Of a stretch of 22,058 bases of DNA, positions 15,842 to 22,005 are shown piece by piece. The stretch's first letter is position 1. Each line of letters begins with the position of its first letter. The stretch spans positions 1 to 22,058 of the forward strand of contig DVEE01000550.1 in the NCBI GenBank assembly GCA_015295885.1. Reading direction: 5' to 3'. The translations under genes were made by a program, and so were the position numbers. The stretch is from Leptolyngbyaceae cyanobacterium M65_K2018_010 (lineage in GTDB: Bacteria; Cyanobacteriota; Cyanobacteriia; Phormidesmidales; Phormidesmidaceae). The notes beneath the pieces are model-generated. The model worked only from the letters and a program-made list of their open reading frames with translations, was not told where the DNA came from and did no database searches.

Positions 15842-16483
15842 ATGGCTCTTCTGCAAACCGCCTACCACTATGCCCTGGCCAACAGCGACAGGTTCACCGT
15901 GGCGCTCCAGCAGCACCTGAAGCTGGTCGCTGTGCCGTTGGCCCTGGGTTTACTGGTGGGGTTACCCCTGGGTTGGTGGAGTGCGCGATCGCCGCGGGTA
16001 TCCACCATCGTCTTGAATGGCTTTAATGCCCTGCGGGTCATTCCCAGCCTGGCCGTGCTGTTTTTGGCAATTCCAGTTCTGGGTCTGAGTTTTTGGTCCG
16101 CCGTCCTAGCCCTCACCCTGCTGGTTATGCCACCGATTTTGATCAGCACCGATGTGGCCTTTCGCACCATGAGTCCCGCTATTCTGGAAGCGGCCATGGG
16201 CATGGGTATGCCGCCCGGCACGAGGTTTCGGCGGGTAGAACTGCCCCTGGCCTTACCGGTGGTGATTGCCGGTATCAAGACCGCCGCCGTTGAGGTGATT
16301 GCCAGTGCCACCCTGGCCGCCTTTGTTGGGGCTGGCGGCTTAGGTACCTTTATTGTGCTTGGCTTTGCCGCCTACGATCCGGCCATCCTGCTGGTGGGGG
16401 CTGTACCGGTGGCCCTGCTAGCCCTGCTAGCCGAGGTCGGGTTAAGCGCCTTACAACGGTCCGTTCAACCGCCTATGTCCTGA
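15842..16483 (+). CDS. ABC transporter permease, osmoprotectant (OpuBB/ProW) type
   Basis: A 213-residue inner-membrane permease of the glycine betaine/carnitine/choline class. Hydrophobic helices lie at about 26-46, 64-82, 84-105, 136-160 and 178-200. The EAA loop that docks the ATPase is EAAMGMGMPPGTRFRRVE (116-133), followed by LPLALPVVIAGIKTA, and GAGGLGTFI is the usual C-terminal motif. The substrate would be a compatible solute by family, but cyanobacterial members are not well characterised. No ATPase or substrate-binding protein gene is in the window, so this is an orphan permease, or its partners lie elsewhere. It follows the TPR gene by 13 bases with no ribosome site, suggesting coupled translation. 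Confidence 0.85.
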   Translation: MALLQTAYHYALANSDRFTVALQQHLKLVAVPLALGLLVGLPLGWWSARSPRVSTIVLNGFNALRVIPSLAVLFLAIPVLGLSFWSAVLALTLLVMPPILISTDVAFRTMSPAILEAAMGMGMPPGTRFRRVELPLALPVVIAGIKTAAVEVIASATLAAFVGAGGLGTFIVLGFAAYDPAILLVGAVPVALLALLAEVGLSALQRSVQPPMS

Positions 16484-16548
16484 GAACGCTGGCGGCACTG
16501 GGATGAACCAGAGCTCGGGATAACGCCGTTCCCTCCTTTGGAGGAGTG

Positions 16549-16582
16549 CCCGCAGGGCGAGTCGAGGGGTACCCACAGGGCG
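16549..16582 (+). repeat. Two imperfect direct repeats in GC-rich intergenic hairpin region
   Basis: CCCGCAGGGCG (16549-16559) recurs as CCCACAGGGCG (16572-16582), 23 bases on, with one mismatch. Directly upstream CCTCC and GGAGG form a hairpin with a TTT loop (about 16532-16544). This follows the ABC permease gene by about 50 bases and may be a terminator or a decayed intergenic repeat. No T-run is present. Confidence 0.3.
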
Positions 16583-16705
16583 GGGTGGGTCCAGCTACAG
16601 TGGCTCTCTGACCTGCGGCGGTAAACATTCCGTTACCCAGAAGCCCTTAAAGTCCTGGCTTTCCGCTAAGGTAGGAGGCATTGTCTCCCATTTCCGCCCC
16701 CTGGC

Positions 16706-18139
16706 TTGCCTCCTGCCTCCCTAGCTCCCACCCTAAAAAGCCGGATAGACCGGGCGCTCTATTCGGCCCCCATCGAACTGGCTCTGATTGGGCTGATTCT
16801 GCTATCGGTTCTGCTGGTTTTTGTGGAAGTCGGCGCCAGTCCCGATTTTCCAGGTTTTGAGACGATTTTGCACCTGCAGAACTGGTTAACAATAATTTTC
16901 TGGATCGAGCTGGGGCTGCGCGGTTGGTGCGCCCGCAATAAGCTCCGGTTCTTGCGCAACTACTGGTGGGATATTCTGGCCGTCTTTCCCGTACCGATTC
17001 AGTTCCCCATCCTGCGACTATTGCGCCTGCTGCGGCTGATGCGGGTTGGCATTTTAATTAACCGCAACCTCAACCGTCTTTCCCCGGCGCTGGCGGTGGG
17101 GTTGGGAGCCCAGATTGGATTGGTCGCCATTTTGGGGGTGATTGTTATGGCGGGGGCGCTTGGGCTTTACCTGATTGAGGGCCGAGATAACGACCAAATC
17201 CAAGACCTGGGCCAGGCCCTATGGTGGAGCCTCTTTACCCTGGTGGCCGCCGAGCCCATTGGGACCGAACCGGTCACCCCGGCGGGTCGCGTTTTGACCC
17301 TATTGGTGATGTTGGGGGGGTTGACGCTGTTTGCCGTGATTACCGGTCTGGTATCCGCCCTGATGGTGCAGCGCCTGCGATCGACGATGGAATTTCGAAC
17401 CATGGACCTAGACGAACTGAGAAACCATACGGTGATCTGCGGCTGGAACCGCAGCGGCATCCATGTGGTGGAGGAACTCTTGCTCGATCCCGACCTGAGA
17501 AACAGCCCGATTTTGCTGGTGGCCGAGTTTGAGGAAACCCCGGAGCAATCCCTCAAAAACCTCAACCTCTCTCAGCTCTATTGCCACACCGCCGACTACA
17601 CGCGCATTGATGTCCTCGAAACCATTGGGATTACCCATGCAGACCGGGCCATTTTACTGGCCGATACCTCCCGCCCTCGCAGCGATCAGGATATCGACGC
17701 TCGCACTGTCCTAGCCGCCCTCACCATCGAAAAGCTCAACCCAGCGGTGTATACCTGCGCCCAACTGCTGGATCGCCGTAACGATGTGCAACTTAAAGCC
17801 GCTGGTGTGGACGATGTAATTGTGGCGGACGAAATTACCAGCCATATGATCGCCGCCTCCGCCCGGGCGGAGGGGTCAATTGCCGTTTTAGCGGAACTGC
17901 TGACGGTGCAGGTCGGTAACCAAATTTATAAACTCCCCATCCCTTCCACCTGGATCGATTTAAGCTTTTGGCAGGCGGTGGATAAACTCAAGCGCACCTA
18001 CGATGCCCTGATTATCGCCATTGAGATTGGCCATCCCAAGCGCCATACCCTGGTGAATCCACCTTCGGGCTATCGACTGGGCCCCAAAGACCAACTGGTT
18101 GTGATTGCCCGCAAAAAGCCGAACATTAACGAGCTCTAA
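16706..18139 (+). CDS. Six-helix voltage-gated-like ion channel with RCK domain and non-canonical filter
   Basis: This 477-residue protein has helices at about 22-42 (S1), 58-75 (S2), 86-99 (S3), an S4-like RLLRLLRLMR segment with Arg at 104, 107, 110 and 113, S5 about 132-156, a pore helix from ALWWSLFT (171-178) and S6 about 195-222. A cytosolic RCK/TrkA-N domain follows (VICGWNRSGIHVVEEL, 243-258; TADYT and ADRAILLAD further on) and a TrkA-C-like end (about 390-470). Where K+ channels have TVGYGD, this reads TLVAAEPIGTEP (178-189, bases 17237-17272), so K+ selectivity cannot be assumed. The start is uncertain: TTG 16706 is the only usual start codon between the upstream stop at 16667 and S1, and AGGAGG (16673-16678) is 27 bases away. 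Its stop overlaps that of the convergent VOC gene. Confidence 0.85.
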   Translation: MPPASLAPTLKSRIDRALYSAPIELALIGLILLSVLLVFVEVGASPDFPGFETILHLQNWLTIIFWIELGLRGWCARNKLRFLRNYWWDILAVFPVPIQFPILRLLRLLRLMRVGILINRNLNRLSPALAVGLGAQIGLVAILGVIVMAGALGLYLIEGRDNDQIQDLGQALWWSLFTLVAAEPIGTEPVTPAGRVLTLLVMLGGLTLFAVITGLVSALMVQRLRSTMEFRTMDLDELRNHTVICGWNRSGIHVVEELLLDPDLRNSPILLVAEFEETPEQSLKNLNLSQLYCHTADYTRIDVLETIGITHADRAILLADTSRPRSDQDIDARTVLAALTIEKLNPAVYTCAQLLDRRNDVQLKAAGVDDVIVADEITSHMIAASARAEGSIAVLAELLTVQVGNQIYKLPIPSTWIDLSFWQAVDKLKRTYDALIIAIEIGHPKRHTLVNPPSGYRLGPKDQLVVIARKKPNINEL

Positions 18140-18528
18140 TCTCCCCTTGGGCTCTGCCGCGACCGAGCCGGCTGGTAGAGAATTAAGCGATTGCCGTCGG
18201 GATCGTAGGCGTACACTTCGGCACCGTGGGGGGCCTCTAAAATCGGGCCGGGCGGGGGATAGCCGAGCTGGTCTAGATGGGCGATGGCTTGCTCTAAATC
18301 CGACACTTCGCAGCACAGACTGCACTGGCCCGGCCGCCGGCTCTGAAATTCCCCCACCTGATCGGCCCTAGGTTTAAACAGCACCAGGCGCAGCCCTTCC
18401 AGGTGAAATTCCCCATAGCGGCTGGGCACCCAAGAAACCGGATCCTGCTGTAACAGAGCCGCGTAAAAATCCACCAGGCGATCCACTTGTAGGCTGGCCA
18501 GAGTGAGGTAGGCCGTCGTGTAGGGCAT
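18136..18528 (-). CDS. VOC-superfamily (glyoxalase/dioxygenase-like) protein, 130 aa
   Basis: One vicinal-oxygen-chelate domain of two beta-alpha-beta-beta-beta modules. The start MPYTTAYLTLASLQVDRLVD followed by FYAALLQ matches the first strand and helix, CEVSDLEQAIAHLDQLG the second module, and EVYAYDPDGNRLILYQ the closing strands with the typical DPDGN. The usual first-strand metal His seems to be absent, so metal-dependent catalysis is doubtful; a binding role is possible. The ATG follows directly on the TAG of the upstream UPF0016 gene (TAGATG) and no ribosome site is seen, so translation probably reinitiates. It is the last gene of a three-gene unit with the two UPF0016 genes. The stop overlaps that of the channel gene. 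Confidence 0.8.
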   Translation of the reverse strand: MPYTTAYLTLASLQVDRLVDFYAALLQQDPVSWVPSRYGEFHLEGLRLVLFKPRADQVGEFQSRRPGQCSLCCEVSDLEQAIAHLDQLGYPPPGPILEAPHGAEVYAYDPDGNRLILYQPARSRQSPRGD

Positions 18529-18813
18529 CTAGTCTGCGGTGCTTTCGCCAGGCCACAGCAAACGCACCGCCAGCAGGCCAAAGCCAATGGCGGCCACTGC
18601 CTTCACCACCCGCTCGGGTAGGATTTGGGCCGTCCCCTCGCCCACCAGCACCCCCAAAAAACTGGCCAACAAAAGGGCTGTAGCCGTCCCCAAAAACACC
18701 GCCTTGGGGGATTTTGAGGTGCCCCCTAAAACGATGGCCGCCAACTGGCTCTTATCCCCCAGTTCTGAGATAAAAACCGCTGTAAAACTCAAGGCCAGTA
18801 GGTTCCAATCCAT
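18529..18813 (-). CDS. Half-size UPF0016/TMEM165-GDT1 family transporter, subunit 2
   Basis: A 94-residue, three-helix membrane protein with one copy of the family signature ELGDKS (17-22), which supplies cation-binding acidic residues. Full-length members have two inverted copies in one chain; half-size members pair up, and this one lies beside another half-size gene. The family exchanges Mn2+ or Ca2+ for protons. In Synechocystis a pair of half-size proteins (Hmx1/Hmx2) has, as I recall, been linked to Mn2+ uptake at the plasma membrane, and these may be the counterparts. It is the middle gene of a minus-strand unit, 54 bases after the partner and abutting the VOC gene. No strong ribosome site. 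Confidence 0.85.
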   Translation of the reverse strand: MDWNLLALSFTAVFISELGDKSQLAAIVLGGTSKSPKAVFLGTATALLLASFLGVLVGEGTAQILPERVVKAVAAIGFGLLAVRLLWPGESTAD

Positions 18814-18867
18814 GGGTCAGGCAGGGGTAAAGGAAGGTAGTTCTGGGTAGGCCGAGGCAGATAGCCC

Positions 18868-19230
18868 TCAAAGATGGGCAATATCCCACAGCAGCCAGAG
18901 AGTAATGCCCAACAAAATCGTCCCGGAAGCGGTATCCAAAATTTTGGGTTGCAGACGGCGGGCTAACCAACGACCCAGCAGCACTCCCAGTAGACTGGTA
19001 GCCACCAGGGCCGTACCGGCCCCTAAAAAGACAACCCAGGGAGATTCGGCCTGGGCACTCATGAGCAAGGTTGTAACCTGAGTTTTATCCCCCAATTCAG
19101 CGAGAAAGATGGTGATAAAGGTGGAAACGAAAACTCGCCGAAAACGGCCTTCAACCAGCTTGGGGGAACTCTCTGAAGCAGCCCCTGGGGCTTCTGGGGC
19201 CGGGACCGGACTAGCACTGGAAATAGACAC
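18868..19230 (-). CDS. Half-size UPF0016/TMEM165-GDT1 family transporter, subunit 1
   Basis: A 120-residue protein: a polar Ser/Ala/Pro-rich N-terminal tail of about 30 residues, then three hydrophobic helices with the signature AELGDKTQ (44-51) and a second motif WVVFLGAGTALVATSLLGV. With the 94-residue neighbour it completes the two-signature unit needed for a cation exchanger, probably for Mn2+, as a heterodimer; this is inference from the family. The start is GTG 19230 with AGGA about 9 bases upstream; no ATG in frame gives the full first helix. It heads the three-gene unit and has a palindrome (19285-19300) 55 bases upstream. A close YkgJ-like gene lies further upstream on the same strand. 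Confidence 0.85.
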   Translation of the reverse strand: MSISSASPVPAPEAPGAASESSPKLVEGRFRRVFVSTFITIFLAELGDKTQVTTLLMSAQAESPWVVFLGAGTALVATSLLGVLLGRWLARRLQPKILDTASGTILLGITLWLLWDIAHL

Positions 19231-19284
19231 AATCGTTTTTCCTGAGGATGAGGTGAGTGCATAGACTCACGGGCTATAGCTTTC

Positions 19285-19300
19285 ATAATGTTTTCATTAT
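19285..19300. promoter_or_regulatory. Palindrome ATAATG-TTTT-CATTAT, candidate metalloregulator site
   Basis: ATAATG (19285-19290) and CATTAT (19295-19300) are perfect arms around TTTT, 55-70 bases before the GTG of the UPF0016 pair. The minus strand reads GATAATGAAAACATTATGA, which recalls Fur-family boxes (GATAAT...ATTATC). On the same strand CTATAG, a few bases downstream, could be a -10. Given the putative Mn2+ transporters, a metal-responsive regulator is a natural candidate; it remains an inference. Confidence 0.4.
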
Positions 19301-19353
19301 CTTGAAGCCCCACCCAGAACGCAACCCTTTTTCTGGGCTCGGTCGGGCAGCGG

Positions 19354-19731
19354 TTAAAGGGATAGCGGCTCCTCCCCTGGGCTGACGCCCACCGCCTGGT
19401 TGAACCGAGCCATCTCCGGGCTTTCTTCCCCATAGCGATCACCAATGTGTTGCTGGCAGCAGTCAATGGCGAAGTCATTCAAGTCTGCGGGGTCTAGGTC
19501 AAACATGGCCTCAAAGGTGGCCGCAGTGACGCGACAGAAATCCGGCCGAGTAGAGTAAATGCGACAGCGGCGATCGCTAGCGTCGTAGTGAATGCACCAA
19601 CCATCGGCTCCAATTAAGCTCAGGTAGAGCTGAAGCTGGTCGGGGGTAAGGTAGCGGTCCAGGTCGGGGCGCTCCTCAGGATTCAGATAACAGCAAGCCC
19701 CACAGGACTTGACGCATTGCCAGGTGGTCAT
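19354..19731 (-). CDS. YkgJ-family cysteine-cluster protein, 125 aa
   Basis: A small cytosolic protein with the pattern CVKSCGACC (Cys 6, 10, 13, 14), then GWCIHYDASDRRCRIYSTR (Cys 46, 56), PDFCR (Cys 66) and a final CC (91-92). This is the zinc- or iron-sulfur-binding YkgJ/CxxCxxCC domain, whose role in the cell is poorly known. YkgJ-like proteins are common in cyanobacteria and plants. The gene lies 123 bases upstream of the UPF0016 unit on the same strand and diverges from psb30, with 128 bases between them. No ribosome site is visible before the ATG. Whether it shares a transcript with the UPF0016 genes is open; the palindrome between them suggests a separate promoter. Confidence 0.85.
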   Translation of the reverse strand: MTTWQCVKSCGACCYLNPEERPDLDRYLTPDQLQLYLSLIGADGWCIHYDASDRRCRIYSTRPDFCRVTAATFEAMFDLDPADLNDFAIDCCQQHIGDRYGEESPEMARFNQAVGVSPGEEPLSL

Positions 19732-19762
19732 AGGGTTGGGGGGGCCAGGGCAGCCTTAGAAT

Positions 19763-19846
19763 TTTGTAAAGTTATCTAAAACAGGGGGAACGGAAGCGGG
19801 TAAAATAGGCCACGAATGAATTGTCCATCCTATCTTACAGGCCTGT
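19763..19846 (+). promoter_or_regulatory. Candidate psb30 promoter region
   Basis: TAAAAT at 19801-19806 may be a -10 element, 54 bases before the psb30 ATG. Upstream, TTGTAAAGTTATCTAA (from about 19764) is a degenerate match to the RpaB-binding HLR1 box in reverse (TTGTAA-N4-TTGTAA). RpaB controls photosystem genes under high light. The perfect palindrome ACAGGCCTGT (19837-19846) lies just before the ribosome site and could form a small leader hairpin. The -35 is weak. Confidence 0.3.
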
Positions 19847-19859
19847 GTTGGGAGGTTAC

Positions 19860-19979
19860 ATGAGTTTTTTGAGCAGTATTAACTTTGAGCTGATTGCCCA
19901 GTTGCTAATGCTAGCGATGATTGTAATTGCCGGGCCAGTCATTGTCTTTTTGCTGTTTTTGCGGGGTGGGGATTTGTAA
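19860..19979 (+). CDS. psb30: Photosystem II reaction center protein Psb30 (Ycf12)
   Basis: A 39-residue single-helix protein that reads MSFLSSINFELIAQLLMLAM and continues with IVIAGPVIVFLLFLRGGDL. It closely matches the Psb30/Ycf12 pattern I remember from Thermosynechococcus (INFEVIAQL..IAM..IAGP...FLL..RRGNL): short N terminus, conserved NFExIAQL, GP in the helix, and a C-terminal R-x-G-(N/D)-L. Psb30 sits at the edge of the PSII core near cytochrome b559 and PsbJ in the thylakoid and supports PSII stability, especially in high light. GGGAGG (19850-19855) precedes the ATG by only 4 bases, a short spacing. It is a monocistronic gene, divergent from the YkgJ-like gene and followed by a strong terminator. 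Small differences from the usual end are GGDL in place of RGNL. Confidence 0.9.
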   Translation: MSFLSSINFELIAQLLMLAMIVIAGPVIVFLLFLRGGDL

Positions 19980-20074
19980 TCCCTGCCTAGGGTTGCCATG
20001 GCCCTGGTTGGGGCTGGTCCCTGGAGGCAGGGTTGACGCTCACAGCCGCCGACCCTGAACCCGATAGCCCTAGG

Positions 20075-20105
20075 GGGATGCCGCTCCAGGCATCCCTTTA
20101 TTTTT
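20075..20105 (+). terminator. Rho-independent terminator of psb30
   Basis: GGGATGCC (20075-20082) pairs perfectly with GGCATCCC (20089-20096) around GCTCCA, followed by TTTATTTTT (20097-20105). It is 95 bases after the psb30 stop and runs into the 3' end of the convergent ispD gene. Between psb30 and this hairpin a longer dyad, CCCTGCC (19981-19987) with GGCAGGG (20026-20032), could form a further stem. Confidence 0.75.
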
Positions 20106-20826
20106 GCTCGTGGCCTTCGTCGCCCGCCGCCTGGGTTAGCCGCTGCTGCAAAATCAATTCGGCCAGGGCTAGGTCCACGGGGGTCGTCACCTTCAAGTTG
20201 GTTTCCTCGCCGGGCACAATGTGCACCGGCAGACCACACTGCTCAAATAGGGCGGCGTCGTCGGTGACGCTCCACCCCGCCGCTAAGCCCCGGGCATGGC
20301 ATTGCTTTAGGAGCGCTACGTCAAAGCCCTGGGGGGTTTGGGCAGCCCACAGGTGCTGGCGATCGGGGGTTGATTCGATTTGCCGGTGGCGATTCACCAC
20401 CTTAATGGTGTCTTTGACCGGTATCGCCGCAATCAGACCTTTGTAGGTATCCAGGGCGGCGGCACAGCGGTTAAATAGGTCGGGCGTGGCCAGGCAGCGA
20501 GCGCCATCGTGAATTAATACCTGGCGGGCTTCCGGCGGCAACCCCTGCAAGCCGTTATAGACCGACTCTTGACGAGTGTCACCGCCCGCGATCCACACCA
20601 CCGGGGTGCGCAGGGTGAGGTCAGCCAAAAGGGTTTCCAGGGCTGGGCGATCGCAGGCCTGACCAATCAGCCCAATCCAGCCGATCGCCTCCGCCGCCTC
20701 CGCCGCCCGCAGGGTCCAGGCGATGATTGGTCGACCCAGTAAGGTCAGCAGTAGCTTATTGCGGTCGGCCCCCATGCGGCGCCCCGTACCAGCAGCAGGA
20801 ATCAGTAGGTGAACCGATGTCATCAT
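20098..20826 (-). CDS. ispD: 2-C-methyl-D-erythritol 4-phosphate cytidylyltransferase
   Basis: This 242-residue enzyme makes CDP-methylerythritol from MEP and CTP in the non-mevalonate isoprenoid pathway, which feeds carotenoids, phytol and quinones. The nucleotide loop LIPAAGTGRRMGADRNK (8-24) holds the catalytic Lys 24. GGDTRQESVYNGL (81-93), HDGAR (106-110), KDTIK (138-142), TPQGF (164-168) and TDDAALFE (188-195) are typical. NLKVTTP (210-216) has the second key Lys (212). All catalytic residues are present and the length is normal. Two ATG codons stand in tandem (20826 and 20823) and neither has a clear ribosome site. It diverges from the GT9-like gene and converges on psb30. Confidence 0.95.
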   Translation of the reverse strand: MMTSVHLLIPAAGTGRRMGADRNKLLLTLLGRPIIAWTLRAAEAAEAIGWIGLIGQACDRPALETLLADLTLRTPVVWIAGGDTRQESVYNGLQGLPPEARQVLIHDGARCLATPDLFNRCAAALDTYKGLIAAIPVKDTIKVVNRHRQIESTPDRQHLWAAQTPQGFDVALLKQCHARGLAAGWSVTDDAALFEQCGLPVHIVPGEETNLKVTTPVDLALAELILQQRLTQAAGDEGHEQK

Positions 20827-20928
20827 GTTCTTGGCCCAGAACCGCTAGAGGATGGAAATTTCACATCTTCGCCGAAATTTAATCCATTTTGTAAGCCAGA
20901 GAACCCTTAAATCTTGACCAGGTTCCAC

Positions 20929-20934
20929 TACAAT
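20929..20934 (+). promoter_or_regulatory. Candidate -10 element of the GT9-like gene
   Basis: TACAAT lies 28 bases before the ATG at 20963, in an AT-richer gap between divergent genes. The hexamer at -35 spacing (CTTAAA, 17 bases upstream) is a poor match; the TTGACC seen nearby is only 9 bases away and not usable. Confidence 0.3.
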
Positions 20935-20962
20935 AGCTTGCGAACAGGCATGGACGTGAATT

Positions 20963-21901
20963 ATGCGGGTACTCGCTCTTGTTCCGGGAGGAATAGAACG
21001 CCAACTGGAGTTCTTTCCTGTGTTGAGTCAGATCAAAGACGCCCTTGAAACGGCGGAAATTGCGGTAGTGGTCGACCCGGGAGCTAAGGAGATCTATCAA
21101 TTGTCCAAGGCTGTGACCGAGGTGGTGCCCTACAGCTTTCAAGCGAGTAACAGTCCAGCGGACTGGGCTAATTTGCTCGGCATCCTGCGCGATCGCGAGT
21201 ACGAAGCGGTGCTCACCCTAACCGATTCCTGGTCCATTGGGTTACTCCTCTGGCTGAGTGGTATCCCCACCCGGGTTGGCTTCGGAGGCGGGGCCAATGG
21301 CCTGTTTCTGACTGATACGGTGCCTCGCAAAGCCAACCAGCCCCTAGCTCAGCAGTATGGGGACCTGCTGCAGGCCATTCATCTCCCCAGTCAGCTGGCA
21401 AGGCCCAGCATCAACGTGCCCCAGAGCGATCTCGCCGCGGTGGAGGCCCTGCGTCAGACCGCTAACCTCAGGGATGGCTATGTGTTGATTTATCCGAGCT
21501 CTACGGCCACGGGGGACAGCTACCCCGTCGCCAGTTGGGTTCAGATTCTCCAGGACTTTCAGCAGCGCCAACCCACCTTGCCCGTGGTATTGGTCAAAAC
21601 TCCAGCCACCGCTGCGGCCCTTGCCCCTATCCAAGCCAGCCTGCCCCACCTGACCGTGCTTGAGCCTGAAACCATGGGCCAGTTGGCGGCCCTGCTCGCC
21701 GGTGCCAATCTTCTGATTGGGGTGCAGGGCTACCCCCTAACCCTGGCCGCGGCCCTGGGAGTCTACGCCCTAGAGCTCAGCCCGGCGGCGTCCGATCTCC
21801 CTCTCCTGGAGCAGGATCGTCGGGTGCAAGTGACCTCTAGCACCGGCAAACTGGCCGACATTGCTCCCGATGCGGTGCTCAAGAAAGTATGGAGCGAATA
21901 A
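20963..21901 (+). CDS. Glycosyltransferase family 9 (heptosyltransferase-like)
   Basis: A 312-residue GT-B-fold protein related to ADP-heptose:LPS heptosyltransferases. The N-terminal domain begins MRVLALVPGGIERQLEFFPV and contains VVVDPGAKEIYQLSK and a short RVGFGGG; the C-terminal domain has VLIYPSSTATGDSYPVASW (substrate-phosphate region), then VVLVKTPATAAAL, TVLEPETMGQLAALLAGANL and IGVQGYPLTLAAALG. In classical GT9 enzymes the last motif is close to D(S/T)GPxHxAAALG; here GVQGYPLTLAAALG lacks the Asp and His, so donor specificity may differ or the enzyme may be weak. By family it would add a sugar to lipopolysaccharide or another surface glycan at the cytosolic face. Cyanobacterial LPS generally lacks heptose, so a different sugar is likely. 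Confidence 0.8.
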   Translation: MRVLALVPGGIERQLEFFPVLSQIKDALETAEIAVVVDPGAKEIYQLSKAVTEVVPYSFQASNSPADWANLLGILRDREYEAVLTLTDSWSIGLLLWLSGIPTRVGFGGGANGLFLTDTVPRKANQPLAQQYGDLLQAIHLPSQLARPSINVPQSDLAAVEALRQTANLRDGYVLIYPSSTATGDSYPVASWVQILQDFQQRQPTLPVVLVKTPATAAALAPIQASLPHLTVLEPETMGQLAALLAGANLLIGVQGYPLTLAAALGVYALELSPAASDLPLLEQDRRVQVTSSTGKLADIAPDAVLKKVWSE

Positions 21902-21957
21902 TCCCCCCGCCCCACTTCCCCTAGCCATGCCCTACCGCTACCCTGGCTCACTGGACC

Positions 21958-21978
21958 ATAGCCAGGATATAGCCAGGA
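21958..21978 (+). repeat. Tandem direct repeat, 11-base period, before the last gene
   Basis: ATAGCCAGGA occurs at 21958-21967 and again at 21969-21978, one helical turn apart. It lies 28-48 bases before the ATG at 22006. Tandem 11-base repeats are the usual layout of OmpR/PhoB-type regulator sites. This is suggestive only. Confidence 0.3.
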
Positions 21979-22005
21979 ACTCGACCTTTAGGAGGACTCT
22001 CTCCC

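Noticed and set aside
15479..16311. Two minus-strand frames of about 145 codons across the TPR and permease genes.
   Set aside because: Antisense shadows of genes with clear TPR and EAA-loop motifs.
20033..20446. A 137-codon plus-strand frame opposite ispD.
   Set aside because: Antisense shadow of ispD; it starts inside the psb30 terminator region and is Trp/Arg/Ser-rich without a domain.
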